From positions 186,001 to 250,000 of the forward strand of contig NZ_CP096184.1 of assembly GCF_020447105.2 (NCBI RefSeq): a stretch of DNA of 64,000 nucleotides, in the 5' to 3' direction. The position numbers were made by a program, and so were the translations under genes. How positions within the stretch are numbered: the first letter of the stretch is position 1; each line of letters opens with the position of its first letter. Source of the DNA: Demequina sp. TMPB413 (lineage in GTDB: Bacteria; Actinomycetota; Actinomycetes; Actinomycetales; Demequinaceae). The notes beneath the pieces were generated by a model. The model did not search any database. It was not told the origin of the DNA and saw nothing but the letters and a program-made list of their open reading frames with translations. This document shows, piece after piece, positions 1 to 9,166 of this stretch.

Positions 1-2
1 CA

Positions 3-3000
3 TCGCGGTCGCAGCGCGCGGCGCTCGACCTGCTCGGCAACAGTGCAGGGCACCTGGTGGTGACAGGGGGCGCGGGAACAGGGAAGACAACACTCGCGGT
101 GATGGCGGCCGCACAGCAAGTGTCGCGAGGAATGGACGTCGACAGATTGTTGGTCCTCGCGCCGACGCGCACGGCCGCAGCGCGCATGCGGGACAGAGTG
201 TCGTTGGCGATCGGCGTCCCCACGTCTACCCCTGTCGCACGAACGGTTGCATCGGCTGCCTTCGCCGTCCTGTCGGCCGAGGCGCACCTACTCGATGACC
301 CGCCCCCCAGCCTCGTGTCAGGCGCCGAGCAAGACGTGGTGTTGCGCGAGTTGCTCGAGGGGCACGTCACGGGTAGGGCGAAGCCGCTCGCGTGGGGAGG
401 GGCGCTGCCCGACGAGGCGACCTTGCTGCCAGGCTTCCGCGAGGAGCTCCGCAATCTGTTGATGAGGGCCGCAGAGGCAGACCTTTCTGCCGCTGACCTT
501 GCGGAGCTCGGGCGGCAGCATGGTCGTGAGGAGTGGGTCGCCGCAGCGGAGTTGTACGCGGAGTACGAAGGCGTGATGGCGCTGCGAAGCTCACCAGCAG
601 ACCAAGGGGGGCGCTACGACCCCGCGACGATCGTGGCGCGAGCGGCCGACGCGCTCGCGGCATGGCCAGAGGACGCGTCTGTCCCCTCGTGGGGGCTCGT
701 CATCGTGGACGACTATCAGGACGTCACGGCGGCCGGCGCCGCATTGCTGGGGCAGTTCGCGGCACAGGGCGCGCGACTGATGGTTCTCGGCAACGCCGAC
801 GAATCGGTCCAGGGCTATCGGGGCGCGCTCCCGCAGGGACTTGACGAGGCGGTCACGAGGTGGGGCGCCGCCCACCTGGAACTCGACCAAGACATGAGGC
901 AGTCTGGAGCGCTCGCGGCCGTCAGTGCGGCGGTGGCGGGACGCATCGGGGTCAAAGGCCTGGGAAGTGCCAGGCGATCCTCGCGTCCGGTGGCCGAGCC
1001 CTCGTCGGCCGTTGGTGTGACTGGCGCGCTGGAAGGGGAGCCAGGCACTCTGCGGGGCACTGACGCACCCGCAAGCGGCCCAGGCGCCGCTGAGCGGGGC
1101 ACTGACGCATCAGTGGTGGTCCTCACGGCGCCCCATGCGTATGCGCAATCGCGGGCCATCGCCGCCGAGTTGCGCCGTGCGCGCCACGGTCTCGATGGCG
1201 AGCCGATCGCATGGGGGCGGATGGCCGTCGTGGCCCGCTCCGCGGCACTACTGCGCCAGATCAGGTCCGACCTCTTGGCCGCCGACATCCCTTGCGCCTC
1301 GGGAGGTGAGGGCACCGCACTGCACAAGGAGAGCGCCGTCGCCCCCTTGATCAGCATCCTTCGTGTAGCACTGGGCGAGCAGTGGACAGAAGACGACGCG
1401 ATCGAGGTGCTCACATCCCGACTCGTCGGTCTCGACCCGGTTGGCATCCGTCGCTTGCGCCGCCAACTGGTCAAGGAGGAACGTGTCGCAGGCGGGAGCA
1501 GAACCTCAGGGGATCTGTTGGTTGACGCCATGGCGGACCCTGCACGGTGGGCCTCGGTGGCAGGCCAAGAGGCTACGGCCGCTTCCAAGGCAGCGCTGGC
1601 CGTCGCGGCGGCGCGTCAGAGGGCGGGGGAGAAAGGCGCGACACCCGGTGCGGTGATCTGGGCGGCGTGGAAGGCGCTCGATGTGGCCGACGCGTGGCGC
1701 ACGGCGGCACTCGCAGGCTCACTGCGTGACGACGCCGACCTCGACGCCGTCATTGCGTTGTTGCGCGCCGCCCAAACCTTCTCCGAGCGGCTCCCAGAGG
1801 CGCGCACCACATCCTTTATCGACTACCTCGAGGGTCAGGATTTCGCGGCCGACACGCTCGGCGCGCGGGCGCTCTCTCGAGACGTGGTGGCTTTCGCGAC
1901 GCCCGCGTCCGCGGCCGGCGAGGAATGGGATCTTGTGGTGGTGGCAGGCGTCGAGGAGGGGGTCTGGCCCAATCTGAAGTTGCGCGACTCCGTACTCGGA
2001 GCCCAACATTTGGCCGATCTCACGGCAGGGATCGCGGCGTCAACACCCGGGCAAGCGGCCGCACGGGCGGCAAGGGCCGCAGTGCTTGACGACGAGATGA
2101 GGGGCTTCCTCGTCGCGGTGTCGCGGGCACGCTCGCGACTCGTGGTGACCGCGGTTGATGATGGCGAGTCGCGGCCGTCGCGGTTGGTGTCGCTCGTGGA
2201 GTCGAGCGCTGGGGTGAAACGGGGCGATGCCGCGCTGACCCGCACCGTGTCGGACTTGCGCTCGGCTGTCGCTGCCGTCCGCGCAGGTGCGAGCGCTGCC
2301 GCGGACCCTTCCCCGCACGTCCGCATGTTGGCCCTCCTGGCGGAGGCTGGCGTCCAGGGCGCTGATCCCGCTCAATGGCATGGCGCGGCCGAAGTCTCGA
2401 CCGAGGAGGGATTCTGGGATGAGGAGGCGGCCGTCAGGGTGTCGCCCTCGAAAGTCGAGTGGGTCGAGAAGTGCGCGCTGAGATGGGCGCTCGAGTCGAC
2501 GGGAGGCACCCGCGAGTCGACAGACGCTCAAGAGGTTGGCACGCTCATTCACGCGCTGGCTGAGGCCCATCCCCACGGTGGCCGAGACGCGATTCTGGCC
2601 GACTTCGAGGAACGCTGGGCCGGGGCTTTCGGAATGACTACGTGGCCCGAGCGCGTCGCCTACGAGCGGGCGCGCGAGAAGGTCACTCGATTGGCCGCCT
2701 ACCTCGACTCCAGGTCCGACAGAGAGGTTCTCACGGAGCACGCCTTCACCCTCGAGGTCGGACGCGCCGTGCTAGCCGGTTCCGCCGACCGCGTCGAACT
2801 GCGGGAGGAGGCGGCGTATGTGGTCGACCTGAAGACCGGCCAACAGATCCCGAGCGTGGCCGACGCCGCACAAAACGGGCAGTTGGCGATGTATCAGCTG
2901 GCGGTGGTGGAAGGGGCAGTGCCGGGAGTGACGACGTCCGCCGGCGCGGAACTTGCGTACGTATCCTCCGGCAAGGCAGGAGCGGTGAGGAGCCAAGACC

Positions 3001-3158
3001 CCATCGATCCTGAGGCGGCGCGCGAACGGCTCGCCGGCGTCGTGTCGACGATGGCAAGCCGCGCCTTCCTCGCCACCGTCAACGAGTCTTGCGGCTCCTG
3101 TCCCGTGCGGAGAGCATGTCCCGCTCACGCCGAGGGAGCTCAGGTGAGCGAATCGTGA
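3..3158 (+). CDS. adnA: AdnA-like helicase-nuclease subunit (5' end outside window)
   Basis: This is the first subunit of an AdnAB-type double-strand-break resection motor-nuclease. The reading frame is open to the left edge and the upstream codons (SQRAALDLLG, then VVTGGAGTGKTT) read as the Q-motif region and Walker A, so the start lies outside the window. A UvrD-like motor follows, with Walker B VIVDDYQD near base 710. The C-terminal third is a RecB-type nuclease: VVDLKTG near base 2820, then QLAMYQLA. Cysteines at VEKCALRW and at CGSCPVRRAC (CxxCx5C) fit the 4Fe-4S staple of AddB/AdnA nucleases. The stop overlaps the start of the second subunit, as expected for an obligate heterodimer. A Gly/Ala-rich stretch near base 1000-1110 carries a duplicated 16-nt segment and is probably a disordered insert. 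Confidence 0.88.
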   Translation, partial: SRSQRAALDLLGNSAGHLVVTGGAGTGKTTLAVMAAAQQVSRGMDVDRLLVLAPTRTAAARMRDRVSLAIGVPTSTPVARTVASAAFAVLSAEAHLLDDPPPSLVSGAEQDVVLRELLEGHVTGRAKPLAWGGALPDEATLLPGFREELRNLLMRAAEADLSAADLAELGRQHGREEWVAAAELYAEYEGVMALRSSPADQGGRYDPATIVARAADALAAWPEDASVPSWGLVIVDDYQDVTAAGAALLGQFAAQGARLMVLGNADESVQGYRGALPQGLDEAVTRWGAAHLELDQDMRQSGALAAVSAAVAGRIGVKGLGSARRSSRPVAEPSSAVGVTGALEGEPGTLRGTDAPASGPGAAERGTDASVVVLTAPHAYAQSRAIAAELRRARHGLDGEPIAWGRMAVVARSAALLRQIRSDLLAADIPCASGGEGTALHKESAVAPLISILRVALGEQWTEDDAIEVLTSRLVGLDPVGIRRLRRQLVKEERVAGGSRTSGDLLVDAMADPARWASVAGQEATAASKAALAVAAARQRAGEKGATPGAVIWAAWKALDVADAWRTAALAGSLRDDADLDAVIALLRAAQTFSERLPEARTTSFIDYLEGQDFAADTLGARALSRDVVAFATPASAAGEEWDLVVVAGVEEGVWPNLKLRDSVLGAQHLADLTAGIAASTPGQAAARAARAAVLDDEMRGFLVAVSRARSRLVVTAVDDGESRPSRLVSLVESSAGVKRGDAALTRTVSDLRSAVAAVRAGASAAADPSPHVRMLALLAEAGVQGADPAQWHGAAEVSTEEGFWDEEAAVRVSPSKVEWVEKCALRWALESTGGTRESTDAQEVGTLIHALAEAHPHGGRDAILADFEERWAGAFGMTTWPERVAYERAREKVTRLAAYLDSRSDREVLTEHAFTLEVGRAVLAGSADRVELREEAAYVVDLKTGQQIPSVADAAQNGQLAMYQLAVVEGAVPGVTTSAGAELAYVSSGKAGAVRSQDPIDPEAARERLAGVVSTMASRAFLATVNESCGSCPVRRACPAHAEGAQVSES

Positions 3159-6100
3159 TGGACGCACGTGGGGCTCTGCACGAGGGCTTGATCGAGGGCC
3201 TCGGACGCGGCGTGGCCGAACTCGCCGGAGCCGTCGACCCTGATCGCACCGTCACCGCGGAGCAAGCGGCGATTGTCGAGGCGGGCCTCGGCCCCGCCTT
3301 GGTGGTTGCTGGAGCAGGCTCCGGCAAGACCGAAACGCTTTCGCTACGCATCTTGTACCTGCTTGACAACGCGAAGCGCCTCTTCGGCAGAGACATCGGG
3401 CCCGACGAGATCCTGTGTCTCACGTTCACGCGCAAGGCCGCAGCGGAAATTGCCGAGCGCGCGACCCGCCGCATCGGCACCGTCTTTGGCCCGGATCCCG
3501 CTCGGCCAGCGGTGAGCGTGTCGACGTATAACGGCTACGCCGCAGCCTTGGCGCAGGAGCACGGCCTCAGGGTGGCCGTCGACCCCGGCGCAACGGTGCT
3601 GACAGGAGCGGCGCTGTGGCAACTCGCGCAGTCGGTGGTCGAATCGTGGGATCGATCGGTTGACACCGACGCTGCGGTGAGCACGGTGACGGCCGCGATT
3701 CCGCGGCTCGCGTCGCAGGCTCGCGACCATGGGCTGAGTCCTGAGCGGCTCCGCGAGTGGTGTGCGAAGGCGCTGGACTTTATGGAGGCCTTGCCGAAGA
3801 GGGCCACGGAGGGCACGCCAGGCACCTTCACTCAAGATCTCGCGCGGCACGTCGGAAAGGTGCGCTCCCTGGCCGCGCTCGCCGACCTTGTCGACGAATA
3901 CGACGCGCGCAAGCGCGAGGGATCCTTTCTCGACTTCTCTGACCAGGTCGATGTCGCGGTGCGGCTCGCACAACTGGCTCCCGTTCAAGAACTCGAACGC
4001 TCCCGCTACGTCGCGGTCTTGCTCGACGAGTTCCAAGACACGTCACCGCCTCAGCTTGACCTTTTTGCGCGCATGTTCGGCCCCACGCACCCCGTGATGG
4101 CGGTGGGCGACCCGAACCAAGCGATCTACGGCTTCCGTGGCGCATCGGCTGACGCCTTGAGGCAATTCATCGAACGCTTCGGAGGAAGCGCCGTGGCGCG
4201 GCACACGCTCTCAGTCAGTTGGCGCAACGAGGCGACGATTCTGCAGGCGGCCAACGCGGCCGTGGCCCCGCTCGCCGCCGGACCCGTCGCAGGGGTGCCG
4301 CTGCGATCGCGGGCCGAGGAGTTGGGACGTGAGGAGTCGCCACGGGCCGCCCCAGGCGTCATCGCGACGCGCCACGTCACGGCCGACGACGAGGCGCGCG
4401 CTGTCGTGGGATTCATCCGCGCCAGACGTGAAGAGTTGGGACACAGCGCGGCGACGCCCATCACGGCGGCGGTGCTGTGCCGCAGGCGCGCTCAGTACGA
4501 CGCCATCACCGACGCCTGTGCGGCGGCGGGACTCGACTATGAGGTGGTCGGTCTCGGCGGCCTGCTCGATGTTCCCGACGTCGCTGACCTCTTGGCTTTG
4601 CTTCACGTGGCCCACGACCCGTCGAGAGGCGACTCCCTCATGCGGTTGCTCGCTGGCGAGCGCGTGGCCCTCGGCCCACGCGACCTCGCTGCCCTGCACG
4701 ACCACGCCGAGCACCTCGCTGGCCCTCGCGCTGAGCGTGAGGGAAGCGCCAGCATCGTCGATGCCCTGGCGTCGCTTCCGCCAGCCGACTGGGTATCTGA
4801 ACGCGGACGTTCCCTCACCTCGGTTGGTCTTGCGAGGCTGCGCGCCCTTGCACACGTGATCGACGCGATCAGGAGACACACCTACTTGCCGTTGGCCGAA
4901 CTGGTGGCTTTTGCCGAGCGCTCGTGGGGCCTCGACATCGAGACTGGGGTCGCGAGCCACGCCACCCGTGCAAGGCGTTCAGTTGACGCCTTCATTGACG
5001 CCGCACGCACGTTCCAAGCGGGCGCCGAACGGGCGACTCTTGGAGCCTTTCTTGCGTGGCTCGAGGCTGCGCGGGCGGAAGAGAACGGCCTGGACGCCCC
5101 TGTGCGCGAGCCTGATCCCGCCGCCGTGCAGATCCTCACCGTTCACGGCGCGAAGGGCCTTGAGTGGGACGTGGTCGCGGTACCAGGGCTCAACGATGGC
5201 CAGTTCCCTTCGGTCGGCGTGCCGTCGGCGAGCAACCCTGACTACACCGACAGTGGCTGGCTCGACGGAGTCGGCAACGTCCCGTTCGAGTTGCGCCTTG
5301 ACAGGGACCAGTTGCCTCAGTGGCGCTTCCACTCCGCCCGCGACCATCAAGAGTTAGCCGAGTCCCTCGCCGACTTCAAGCGTGAGGCCGGTCAGTACAG
5401 GCTTGAGGAGGAGCGACGGCTGTTCTACGTGGCGCTCACGAGGGCCCGATCCCATGTGTTGCTGAGCGGGTCCTGGTACTCAGGCGGTAAGCGGCCACGC
5501 GACCCATCTGGCTACGTGATGGAGCTGCTCAAGGACGCTCGCGCGGACGCAGGCCAGTGGGAGGATCTGCCCGCCGACGACGAGGCGCCGGATCCCGTGG
5601 AGCGCCCGCCAGCCCTGTGGCCGCGGCCTGTGACGCGCCGGCAGGCCGCTTTGCGGGAGTTGGCGGCTGCGGTGAGGAGCTCGATGGCGCCGCTTGGCGA
5701 GAGCGGCCCTCCCTCCACAGCGCCGATGGCGGCAATCGGCGATCAAGGCTTGCCGTTGTCGCGCGAGATTTCGGCGATGCTGGCCGAGCGGGCCGACAGA
5801 GGACGGGGAAGCGATCAGATCGAGCTTCCATGGCACGTGTCGACATCTGCGCTCGTGGCGATGAGTCGCGATCGCGCCGCCTTCGCAGCTCAACTGCGCA
5901 GGCCCATACCCGTCGAGCCGACACGGGCAGCGCAGCAGGGCTCCGCGCTTCACGCGTGGATCGAAGCGCGCTATGGTCACGTACCGCTGTGGGAGGACGA
6001 AGACTCAGACGACGCCGCGGCCGCGGAACTCGACGCCTTGAAGGAGACCTTCCTCGCGTCGGAGTGGGCCTCACGCACACCTACCCACGTCGAGGCCGAC

Positions 6101-6418
6101 GTGGAACTGCCCGTTGGCAACGTGACGGTGCGCTCGCGCATCGATGCGGTATTCGCGCCAGGGGCAGGGCTTGATCGGGTGACCGTGGTCGATTGGAAGT
6201 CAGGACGGCCGCCTCGAGACGACTCTGAGCGCTCTGCGAGGGAGGTCCAGCTTGCCATGTACCGGCTGGCGTGGTCCGCGCGCACCGGTATCCCCGTCGA
6301 ACAGATCGACGCGGCCTTCTACTACGTCGCTGCCGACCTCACGGTGCGGCCAGAACACCTGTGGGGGCGCAAGGAGATCGAGGAACTGCTCGCCGGGTCG
6401 GCACGCAACAGCTCTTGA
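3158..6418 (+). CDS. adnB: AdnB-like helicase-nuclease subunit
   Basis: Partner of the preceding gene in the AdnAB complex, which unwinds and cuts DNA ends before recombination. The 1086-residue protein has an intact UvrD/Rep motor: Walker A GAGSGKTE, Walker B LLDEFQDT, motif III GDPNQAIYGFRG and the late motif VHGAKGLEWD. It ends in a PD-(D/E)XK nuclease with GSALHAWIE, VVDWKSGRPP and QLAMYRLA. It lacks the Fe-S cysteines of its partner, which matches the known asymmetry of AdnA and AdnB. I chose ATG 3158, which overlaps the upstream stop (TGATG) and so suggests coupled translation. GTG 3155 and ATG 3116 are in-frame alternatives. Family assignment is firm; the subunit names rest on gene order and the Fe-S asymmetry. 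Confidence 0.9.
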   Translation: MDARGALHEGLIEGLGRGVAELAGAVDPDRTVTAEQAAIVEAGLGPALVVAGAGSGKTETLSLRILYLLDNAKRLFGRDIGPDEILCLTFTRKAAAEIAERATRRIGTVFGPDPARPAVSVSTYNGYAAALAQEHGLRVAVDPGATVLTGAALWQLAQSVVESWDRSVDTDAAVSTVTAAIPRLASQARDHGLSPERLREWCAKALDFMEALPKRATEGTPGTFTQDLARHVGKVRSLAALADLVDEYDARKREGSFLDFSDQVDVAVRLAQLAPVQELERSRYVAVLLDEFQDTSPPQLDLFARMFGPTHPVMAVGDPNQAIYGFRGASADALRQFIERFGGSAVARHTLSVSWRNEATILQAANAAVAPLAAGPVAGVPLRSRAEELGREESPRAAPGVIATRHVTADDEARAVVGFIRARREELGHSAATPITAAVLCRRRAQYDAITDACAAAGLDYEVVGLGGLLDVPDVADLLALLHVAHDPSRGDSLMRLLAGERVALGPRDLAALHDHAEHLAGPRAEREGSASIVDALASLPPADWVSERGRSLTSVGLARLRALAHVIDAIRRHTYLPLAELVAFAERSWGLDIETGVASHATRARRSVDAFIDAARTFQAGAERATLGAFLAWLEAARAEENGLDAPVREPDPAAVQILTVHGAKGLEWDVVAVPGLNDGQFPSVGVPSASNPDYTDSGWLDGVGNVPFELRLDRDQLPQWRFHSARDHQELAESLADFKREAGQYRLEEERRLFYVALTRARSHVLLSGSWYSGGKRPRDPSGYVMELLKDARADAGQWEDLPADDEAPDPVERPPALWPRPVTRRQAALRELAAAVRSSMAPLGESGPPSTAPMAAIGDQGLPLSREISAMLAERADRGRGSDQIELPWHVSTSALVAMSRDRAAFAAQLRRPIPVEPTRAAQQGSALHAWIEARYGHVPLWEDEDSDDAAAAELDALKETFLASEWASRTPTHVEADVELPVGNVTVRSRIDAVFAPGAGLDRVTVVDWKSGRPPRDDSERSAREVQLAMYRLAWSARTGIPVEQIDAAFYYVAADLTVRPEHLWGRKEIEELLAGSARNSS

Positions 6419-6473
6419 GGGGGCGGGCAAGCCAGGACCTTTTCCAGGCACTCTGATGTCCCTACACTTGTTT

Positions 6474-6496
6474 GACGGCGGCATCACCCCGCCGTC
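6474..6496 (+). promoter_or_regulatory. 8-bp hairpin between adnB and the diguanylate cyclase
   Basis: The arms GACGGCGG and CCGCCGTC are perfectly complementary around a 7-nt loop. The hairpin lies 56 nt after the adnB stop and 36 nt before the next start, with no T-run. It could be an adnAB terminator or leader structure for the next gene. A TACACT hexamer at 6463-6468, just upstream, could be a -10 element, which would place the hairpin in the leader. Confidence 0.4.
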
Positions 6497-6532
6497 GGCC
6501 AAGGCGGCTAGCGCGACTCTCGAGAGGCAGTG

Positions 6533-8104
6533 ATGACGCTCCTCCTGTCTGTCGCGTACCTGGCGTCAATGGCGGTCGCCGCCGGCGTCGGTGTGTACGT
6601 GTTGCGCGGCAGCAGGCTCACGCTTTCTGGACTGGCGGTTGGCACCGTACTGGTGGCCACCATCATCTGGTCCGTCATTGCGTTTGTGGGCACCCACGAG
6701 GAATTCACCGCCGGCAGCGATGCGCCTGTCAGGGCGCTGTTCTGGAGCGCGGTGCTCGTGGCGGGGATTCGGAGCCTCGCAAGGGTACTTGAGGAGCCAT
6801 CCTGGTCGCCGCGGCCTGCTGACATCGTCAATCTCATCGCGCACCCCTGGGCTCTGGGCCTGATCGCGGCCTTCCCTGTCTTTCATCAATTCGTGGTGGT
6901 TGCCGACGACGACGGAACCCTGTCGTACACCTATGGGTTTTGGATTCATTCAGGCGTTGGTCTCCTGTTGTCTCTGGGGCCGCTCGCAGCGTTGATCAGT
7001 GCGCGCAGCAGGATTTCTCAGGTCGCGCGGAACACGCGGTTGCTGATGGTCGCCGCGTGGTTGCTGCCGGCCGCCGGCTACGTGTTCTCTGCGCTCGTGT
7101 GGGGGCCGAGCGGACCGAACCTGGCGCCGGCCCTCATGGTGCTTCCGGTCATCATGATCGGCTCCGCCGTGGTCAGGGACGGCCTCATCGACAAGGTCCC
7201 GCTCGCACGTGGTGAGATCTTCGAAAGCCTCGCAGGCGCCGTCTTTGTGACGGACAACTGGGGGCGAGTGATCGACGTCAACGCCGCCGCGCGAGCCTTT
7301 GTCAAGGAGGTGGACGGCGCGGAGGACGTTGTCGGTTCACCTCTCGACGAGACCTGCCCGCGTACGGCGCAGATCCTCGATCAGGCAGGCGAAGTCGACG
7401 TGCAGGGGCTTGGCCAAGCGCGAGTAGTCAACTTGGTCAAGACCGCTGTGAGCGACGGCAGGGGAACCACGGTCGGTCGGTGCGTGATTGTCCGAGACGT
7501 GACCGAGTCGGTGCTGCAGCGGCGCGAACTTGAGAGGACGCGCGATGCGCTGTCGCGGCAAGTCGAGGTGAGCGAGAAGTTGCGCGTCGAACTGAGTGAT
7601 CAGGTGATTCGAGACTCCGCCACAGGGCTCTACAACAGGCGTTTCCTCGCAGAGGCACTGCCGGTGATCGTGGCGGCCTGCCTGGACAAGGAGGCTCCAC
7701 TCAGCGTCGCGGTGATCGACATTGACGACTTCAAGGCTGTTAACGACTCCTGGGGACACGCGGTCGGAGACAGAGTCATCGAGGCCGTGGCGGAAGCGCT
7801 CGCCGCGAATGCTCCTGGGGCGCGTGCCGTGAGGTACGGGGGCGATGAGTTCCTCGTGCTCTTGCCGGAACTGGCGGCAGCCGAGGCGTTGGCGGCCGCA
7901 GAGAGCCTGCGGCTCGCGTGCTCCGCCGTGGTGGTAGATACGCGCGACGGACCCGTGCAGGTGACCGTCAGCGCGGGAGTGGCGACGCTCAGAGCAGAAG
8001 AGATTGACGCTCAAGAACTCCTTGAGGTAGCCGACCTCGCCCTTTATCGTGCCAAGAATGCGGGCCGGAACAGGACGTGGAGTCAGGCGGACGGCGCGGC
8101 TTGA
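6533..8104 (+). CDS. Membrane 7TM-PAS-GGDEF diguanylate cyclase
   Basis: Makes c-di-GMP from two GTP. About the first 210 of 523 residues form seven hydrophobic segments of the histidine-kinase-N-terminal 7TM type. A PAS-like segment follows (VFVTDNWGRVIDVNAAARAF, about 230-330), then a GGDEF domain with the active-site loop RYGGDEF at residues 436-440. The inhibitory RxxD I-site normally upstream of the loop is absent (the stretch reads APGARAVRYGG), so product inhibition through that site is not expected. ATG 6533 follows GAGAGG by 5 nt; GTG 6530 is the alternative. The ligand sensed by the 7TM region cannot be told. Its end overlaps the convergent phosphotransferase gene by 22 nt. Confidence 0.88.
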   Translation: MTLLLSVAYLASMAVAAGVGVYVLRGSRLTLSGLAVGTVLVATIIWSVIAFVGTHEEFTAGSDAPVRALFWSAVLVAGIRSLARVLEEPSWSPRPADIVNLIAHPWALGLIAAFPVFHQFVVVADDDGTLSYTYGFWIHSGVGLLLSLGPLAALISARSRISQVARNTRLLMVAAWLLPAAGYVFSALVWGPSGPNLAPALMVLPVIMIGSAVVRDGLIDKVPLARGEIFESLAGAVFVTDNWGRVIDVNAAARAFVKEVDGAEDVVGSPLDETCPRTAQILDQAGEVDVQGLGQARVVNLVKTAVSDGRGTTVGRCVIVRDVTESVLQRRELERTRDALSRQVEVSEKLRVELSDQVIRDSATGLYNRRFLAEALPVIVAACLDKEAPLSVAVIDIDDFKAVNDSWGHAVGDRVIEAVAEALAANAPGARAVRYGGDEFLVLLPELAAAEALAAAESLRLACSAVVVDTRDGPVQVTVSAGVATLRAEEIDAQELLEVADLALYRAKNAGRNRTWSQADGAA

Positions 8105-9027
8105 CTGTCGTCGAAGAGCAGCGCCTCGAGGTCCGCAAGCATCCCGCGGCCGTCGGCGATGACGTTGTCATTGTCCGTCCGTACCCCGTACATGAGCCAC
8201 CGGAGGAGAGCCAACTCTGAGGCAAGCCTGGCGCGATCGGTGAGATGAGGGTCGCGTGTCTCACGGCGCGTCACGACATACGCCTCCATGATCGACTCGT
8301 ACACGTCTTCCGGCGCCGCCGCGGCGAGCCACGCGAGGTCGTCGGCCGGATCGGCCACCCGGGCATCCATCCAGTCGACGATGCCTGCGACGGCGCCCTC
8401 CCTCACCAGGATCTGCTGCTCGCCAAGGTCGCCGTGCGTCACGGTCGGTTCGAACCGCCACCACGCCACGTTCTCCATCTGCCGCTCCCACCGGTCCGCG
8501 AGCCGGGGAGGCACGAGGCCGGTCTGGACGCCGGCGTCGAGCTCAGCCAGGCGGCGCAGGCGGTACTCGTCGGCGCTGTAGGTGGGCAGACCCTGATCCT
8601 CCACGAGCGTGGGTGGAAGTTCATGGATTTGGGCGATGGCGCGACCGACCGATGCGGCGAGCCCAGGGCCCGGCTCAATGGCGGCCAAGTCGAGCGGCGC
8701 GCCCCTCACTTCGGTGTAGACGACGGCGCGGCCGCCTTCCTCGCCCGCCATCGTGGCGGCGCCCTTGGGGCGGGGTACATCAAACTCGATCAATCCGGCG
8801 TCGTGCGCGCGAGCGAGGGCCTGGAGCAGCCCCATCTCTGCCTCGAGCGCCGCACCAGCCGCCGCTCGCCGCGGTGCGCGCACTACCCAGCGTTTGCCGG
8901 TCGCGTCCTTGATGATCACGACGTCAAAGTCTGCGTCAGAGTGTGGGCTGCGCAGCACGTCGTACACGTCAAGGCCAGGAACGGCCACCGAAGCGAGGGC
9001 CGCGAGCGCGAGAGGTGAGCGAGGCAC
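8083..9027 (-). CDS. Aminoglycoside/macrolide phosphotransferase-family kinase
   Basis: A protein-kinase-like small-molecule kinase (APH/CHK fold). Diagnostic stretches are the catalytic loop VTHGDLGEQQILV followed by the metal-binding GIVDWMDARVADPADDLAWL. The ATP-binding N-lobe is present but weakly conserved. I chose GTG 9027 (VPRSPLALAALA) because it gives the typical family length of 314 residues; the frame runs open further up to 9285, overlapping nudC, and ATG 9120 is an alternative. It diverges from nudC and converges on the diguanylate cyclase. A phosphotransferase between adnAB and nudC-uvrD2 appears from memory to be common in actinobacteria. The substrate is unknown and resistance should not be assumed. 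Confidence 0.8.
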   Translation of the reverse strand: MPRSPLALAALASVAVPGLDVYDVLRSPHSDADFDVVIIKDATGKRWVVRAPRRAAAGAALEAEMGLLQALARAHDAGLIEFDVPRPKGAATMAGEEGGRAVVYTEVRGAPLDLAAIEPGPGLAASVGRAIAQIHELPPTLVEDQGLPTYSADEYRLRRLAELDAGVQTGLVPPRLADRWERQMENVAWWRFEPTVTHGDLGEQQILVREGAVAGIVDWMDARVADPADDLAWLAAAAPEDVYESIMEAYVVTRRETRDPHLTDRARLASELALLRWLMYGVRTDNDNVIADGRGMLADLEALLFDDSQAAPSA

Positions 9028-9154
9028 GGAGTAACCGTACGGCGAAAACGGTGATCCGCGCGCGTTCCACGCCGCTTGCCAGGTGACACGGCTCGCGATC
9101 GCGGTCAGTGGCGGCCGCATCAACGAGGTGCCGACGCCTTCCGGCGGCTGCCGG

Positions 9155-9160
9155 TAGCGT
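9155..9160 (+). promoter_or_regulatory. -10 element of a probable leaderless nudC promoter
   Basis: TAGCGT lies 6 nt before the GTG at 9167, with no Shine-Dalgarno sequence between. That spacing puts transcription start at or next to the start codon, as in actinobacterial leaderless mRNAs. The same arrangement recurs at seven other genes here. Confidence 0.6.
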
Positions 9161-9166
9161 GGGGCT

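Noticed and set aside
8083-8104. Frameshift or assembly error at the diguanylate cyclase end
   Set aside because: Both proteins end at ordinary family lengths, and comparable end overlaps occur elsewhere in the window.
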